IMG/VR virus record: IMGVR_UViG_3300025112_000214
Span: 1 to 22,134 of that record
DNA from: a virus
DNA length: 22,134 bases
Reading direction: 5' to 3' (one strand)
A model generated the notes under the pieces. It was not told where the DNA came from. It searched no databases and was given only the letters and a program-made list of their open reading frames with translations. Position numbers and translations under genes: made by a program. Positions 19,401-22,134 of the stretch are shown one piece after another. Each line of letters starts with the position of its first letter. The stretch's first letter is position 1.

Positions 19401-20327
19401 ATGGCAGCAACCATGCAACAAGAAACTGAAAACGAAGAGGTCGAGATTCAAGTAGACGCACCAGAGGAAGAAGAACAAAATCCAGAGGTTGCCGTTGAAG
19501 AACCCAAAGAAGAACCTCAACAAGAAGAACCCCAACAAGCAAAATCCGATGAAGAGGAAATTGCGGACTATAGTGAATCTGTTAAAAAACGAATAAATAA
19601 GCTAACTTATAAAATTCGTGAAGCAGAGAGAAGGGAAGCAGCAGCAGTTGAATACGCTAAAGGTGTTCAACAAAAACTAAACAGCACTCAAGTATCCCTT
19701 TCACAAAAAGACAAAAGCCTATATGATGAATATAGTGCAAGAGTTGAAAGCCAACTCGCCACTGCCGAAGATCGTTATAAAAAAGCACACGATATCGGAG
19801 ATTCAGAGGCACTGTTGGCAGCACAAAAAGATGTTGCTACACTTGCTGTAGAACTTGAAAGTCTAAACAGAGTTAGACCTCAAGAACAAGCACAAGAGCC
19901 ACCTGTTGATGTACAACAACCTCAACAAGTACCACAGCAACAACCTCAAGTGCAAACTCCCCCAGCACCTGATGCGAAAGCTCAGGAGTGGGCAACAAAG
20001 AACAATTGGTTCGGTGAAGATTTGGCTATGACAACAAGTGCTTTTGCTTTTCATAGGCAATTAGTCGAACAAGAAGGATTTGATCCAACAACTGATGATT
20101 ATTATCAAGAAGTAGATCGAAGAATGGCGGAAGCCTTTCCCCACAAATTAAACGGTGGTGGAGAAGTTTCTCAAGTAAATAACGTTCAAGAGAATGTTGC
20201 AAATTCTAGCAGAGGTGCTAGAGGCAGAACAGGAAAAGGACGCACAGTAAAGCTATCGTCTAGTCAAGTTGCAATAGCAAAAAGACTAGGTGTTCCGCTT
20301 GAAGAATACGCTAAACACGTTAAGTGA
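19401..20327 (+). CDS. Capsid scaffolding-like protein
   Basis: 308 residues. The first 55 are extremely acidic (Glu/Gln-rich), 60-160 form long charged helices (VKKRINKLTYKIREAERREA) suited to coiled-coil dimers, 160-195 is a Pro/Gln linker, and the C-terminal third contains a folded part ending in GRGRTVKLSSSQVAIAKRLG-like basic sequence that could bind the inner capsid face. This layout, and its position between chaperonin and capsid genes, is typical of phage scaffolds that guide procapsid assembly and are then lost. Good ribosome site (AAAGGAG). No protease signature. Call rests on composition and order, not on a conserved motif. Confidence 0.75.
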   Translation: MAATMQQETENEEVEIQVDAPEEEEQNPEVAVEEPKEEPQQEEPQQAKSDEEEIADYSESVKKRINKLTYKIREAERREAAAVEYAKGVQQKLNSTQVSLSQKDKSLYDEYSARVESQLATAEDRYKKAHDIGDSEALLAAQKDVATLAVELESLNRVRPQEQAQEPPVDVQQPQQVPQQQPQVQTPPAPDAKAQEWATKNNWFGEDLAMTTSAFAFHRQLVEQEGFDPTTDDYYQEVDRRMAEAFPHKLNGGGEVSQVNNVQENVANSSRGARGRTGKGRTVKLSSSQVAIAKRLGVPLEEYAKHVK

Positions 20328-20337
20328 AGGAGATAAA

Positions 20338-20832
20338 ATGGTAGATAAAAATACAACAACTGTAGAAAAAGATACCACTACAGATCGAGCTCCAAGATCT
20401 GCAGATAGCCGAGCAGAAACTGCTCGCCCAAAACCATGGCAACCACCGTCTTTATTAGACGCACCAACGCCACCAGAAGGTTACGTTTACAGATGGATAC
20501 GGGAATCAATGGCTGGAGTAGAAGACAAAGCGAATATGTCAAAACGTATTCGTGAAGGATGGGAACCTGTGAGAGCAGACGAACACCCTGAGTTTGAAGC
20601 CCCAACTGTTGAACACGGTAGACATACTGGCGTAATTGGAGTAGGTGGGTTAATCCTCGCGAAGATGCCAATCGAAACCGTCGAACAACGACGTGCATAC
20701 TACAATAAAATGGCTTCAGACCAAATGGAGGCAGTCGATTCAAATTTAATGCGAGAAAGTGACAACAGGATGCCTATTAGCAAACCTAATAGAAATACTC
20801 AAGTCACATTTGGTAAAGGAGGCGATTCTTAG
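20338..20832 (+). CDS. Head-associated phage protein of unknown function
   Basis: 164 residues from the ATG at 20338, chosen because AAGGAG precedes it by 5 bases; the in-frame ATG at 20290 lies inside the scaffold gene and has no such site. A Thr/Lys-rich first 40, then PPEGYVYRWIRESMAGVEDK, SKRIREGWEPV, and a hydrophobic VIGVGGLILAKMPIETVEQR. The EGYxYRWxRE and GWEPV motifs recur, in my memory, in marine phage proteins just before decoration and capsid genes. Possible structural or assembly role. It is 10 bases after the scaffold gene. Confidence 0.7.
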   Translation: MVDKNTTTVEKDTTTDRAPRSADSRAETARPKPWQPPSLLDAPTPPEGYVYRWIRESMAGVEDKANMSKRIREGWEPVRADEHPEFEAPTVEHGRHTGVIGVGGLILAKMPIETVEQRRAYYNKMASDQMEAVDSNLMRESDNRMPISKPNRNTQVTFGKGGDS

Positions 20833-20871
20833 AATCGTCAATATATAAATTAACTTAAAATAGGTGAAAAC

Positions 20872-21414
20872 ATGGCAAATGTAAATGACCCAAATGGATT
20901 CACACCAGCATATCACATGGCTGGGGGCACTATTCGTCCTTCTGAGTTTCCTATCCAAAGTGGTGCTACTGGCGATATCTTTTCAGGTGACGTCGTTAAG
21001 CTCACAAGCGGATATGTACTTCAAGGAGGGGCAACAGATGCTCCGCTAGGTGTATTTGGTGGCTGTGAGTACCAAAAGTCTACAGGAGAAGTAGTCTTCA
21101 CAAGAAGATTTGTCTCAGGTACGGCTACACTAGGTTCTGCAAATATTAAAGCATACGTGTACGCTGATCCTAACATCGTGTATGAAGCCCAGTTTACTGG
21201 GACTCCCGCACAAACTGATGTTGGAAAAGTGCATACTATCTCTACAACTGCAGGTGATACTAACAACAACCGTTCGAAAGAAGGCGTGACTACGACTACT
21301 GCTAGTGGTATAGCAAAATTAGTGGCTTATGTGGCTAGACCAGATAACACTGCTAATGCGCAATACGCTAGAGGGTATTTCATATTCCCAGCTTCGACGT
21401 ACGGTAACGACTAA
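20872..21414 (+). CDS. Putative capsid decoration protein
   Basis: 180 residues. The opening DPNGFTPAYHMAGGTIRPSEF and GATGDIFSGDVVKL, followed by beta-strand and Gly/Thr-rich sequence to the end (GYFIFPASTYGND), match phage head proteins that often precede the major capsid gene and coat or stabilise its surface. No helix-rich or catalytic region. AGGTG is 7 bases before the ATG, in a 39-bp AT-rich gap. Family is inferred from pattern and position; a minor head role other than decoration is possible. Confidence 0.72.
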   Translation: MANVNDPNGFTPAYHMAGGTIRPSEFPIQSGATGDIFSGDVVKLTSGYVLQGGATDAPLGVFGGCEYQKSTGEVVFTRRFVSGTATLGSANIKAYVYADPNIVYEAQFTGTPAQTDVGKVHTISTTAGDTNNNRSKEGVTTTTASGIAKLVAYVARPDNTANAQYARGYFIFPASTYGND

Positions 21415-21427
21415 AAGGTGAATAACA

Positions 21428-22134
21428 ATGGCAATTAATAGAGCTCAATTAGTAAAAGAACTCGAGCCTGGACTGAATGCACTCTTTGGTCTCGAGTATA
21501 ATCGTTACGAGAACGAGCACGCTGAAATTTTTGATACAGAAACTTCAGATCGTGCGTTTGAGGAAGAAGTGATGTTATCAGGCTTTGCGCAAGCTCCAGT
21601 AAAAGGAGAAGGTGCAGCAGTGAGTTATGATACAGCACAAGAAACTTTCACGTCTCGTTACACTCACGAAACGGTAGCCCTTGCTTTCGCATTGACAGAA
21701 GAAGCAATCGAAGATAATCTCTACGACACGCTTTCTTCCAGATATACAAGAGCTTTGGCTAGATCGATGGCAAATACGAAACAAGTTAAGGCTGCAAATG
21801 TACTTAATAATGGTTTTTCTACTTCCTATCCAGGAGGCGACGGGAAACCTCTCATGACCACTGATCACCCAACTCTTACAGCTGGGGATCAATCGAATGA
21901 GCCAAGTTCAGCAGCAGACCTCAACGAAACTTCGTTGGAGAATGCCTTAATCGATATCTCTGGATATAAAGATGAAAGAGGTATTAAGGTTAATGTACAA
22001 GCCAGAAAACTGATCGTTCCACCACAACTACAATTTGTAGCTGACAGGATTTTAAACACTCCTGGCAGAGTAGGAACATCAGATAACGACATCAACGCCA
22101 TGAAAAACATGGGGATGTTGCCAGAAGGCTATAC
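21428..22134 (+). CDS. Major capsid protein (HK97-fold, Mu gpT-like), 3' end outside window
   Basis: First 235 codons, open at the right edge. Segments such as FETETSDRAFEEEV-like acidic start (IFDTETSDRAFEEEVML), GEGAAVSYDTAQETFTSRYTH, then VALAFALTEEAIEDNLYDTL, ARSMANTKQVKAANVLNNGF and a loop PLMTTDHPTLTAGD match the Mu gpT / HK97-like major head family: long spine helix then the A-domain. VNVQARKLIVPPQLQFVADRIL is the A-domain strand pair. The frame has no interruptions. AAGGTG precedes the ATG 13 bases after the decoration gene. Strong call by sequence and by order. Confidence 0.9.
   Translation, partial: MAINRAQLVKELEPGLNALFGLEYNRYENEHAEIFDTETSDRAFEEEVMLSGFAQAPVKGEGAAVSYDTAQETFTSRYTHETVALAFALTEEAIEDNLYDTLSSRYTRALARSMANTKQVKAANVLNNGFSTSYPGGDGKPLMTTDHPTLTAGDQSNEPSSAADLNETSLENALIDISGYKDERGIKVNVQARKLIVPPQLQFVADRILNTPGRVGTSDNDINAMKNMGMLPEGY

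Noticed and set aside
20378-20743. 121-aa - strand ORF
   Set aside because: Antisense to a head gene with clear start signals; no gene elsewhere in the window runs on the - strand.
21578-21892. 104-aa - strand ORF
   Set aside because: Antisense to the confidently identified major capsid gene.

Overview
This window is part of the genome of a tailed double-stranded DNA phage, most likely a marine one. Every convincing gene lies on the + strand, the genes are tightly packed with many ATGA/TAATG overlaps, and the DNA is AT-rich. The left end enters inside a family A DNA polymerase gene and the right end leaves inside a major capsid gene, so both edge genes are partial. The polymerase has Leu at the position equivalent to E. 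coli Pol I Phe762, a substitution known from the abundant marine virioplankton polymerases. I see no tRNA, rRNA, CRISPR array, insertion sequence or integrase.

Layout. Positions 1-1362 finish a replication block: polymerase C-terminus, a small helix-turn-helix protein and a PDDEXK-type nuclease. Positions 1450-5706 hold a DUF932 protein, a stand-alone basic protein, a coupled trio (2OG-Fe(II) oxygenase, 54-aa protein, cytidylyltransferase), two small unknown proteins and a small terminase. Positions 5792-10826 are an accessory zone of mostly unknown small genes: two CxxC proteins, an Api92-like protein, two tiny membrane proteins, a HAD phosphatase like the 3'-phosphatase domain of T4 polynucleotide kinase, and two genes behind an identical 33-bp leader repeat. 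Positions 10827-11514 are mostly non-coding, with strong hairpins, repeats and a cluster of nine GATC sites. From 11997 rightward is the head module: a 655-aa protein of unknown role, large terminase, portal, several small proteins, a thermonuclease, a GroES-like co-chaperonin, scaffold, a capsid-associated protein, decoration protein and major capsid protein.

Control signals. Six intergenic regions carry TTTAC(T/A), 16-17 bp, then a TAnnnT-like hexamer (CATAAT at one site). This looks like a sigma-70-type promoter set. Four sit in front of single genes or short operons, one before the small CxxC operon and one before the head module. Strong hairpins follow several of these units.

Most interesting are: (1) a family of three proteins (2574-3212, 8642-8941, 11515-11751) sharing a C-terminal DIKYDV-type module, each in its own promoter-gene-hairpin cassette; (2) a GC-rich intergenic stretch at 6203-6383 that can fold into nested helices and may be a structured RNA acting on the next gene; (3) the hairpin/GATC-repeat region at 10.88-11.38 kb, a candidate origin or control region; and (4) the duplicated 33-bp leader. 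All pairings and alignments were done by eye without folding or database software.
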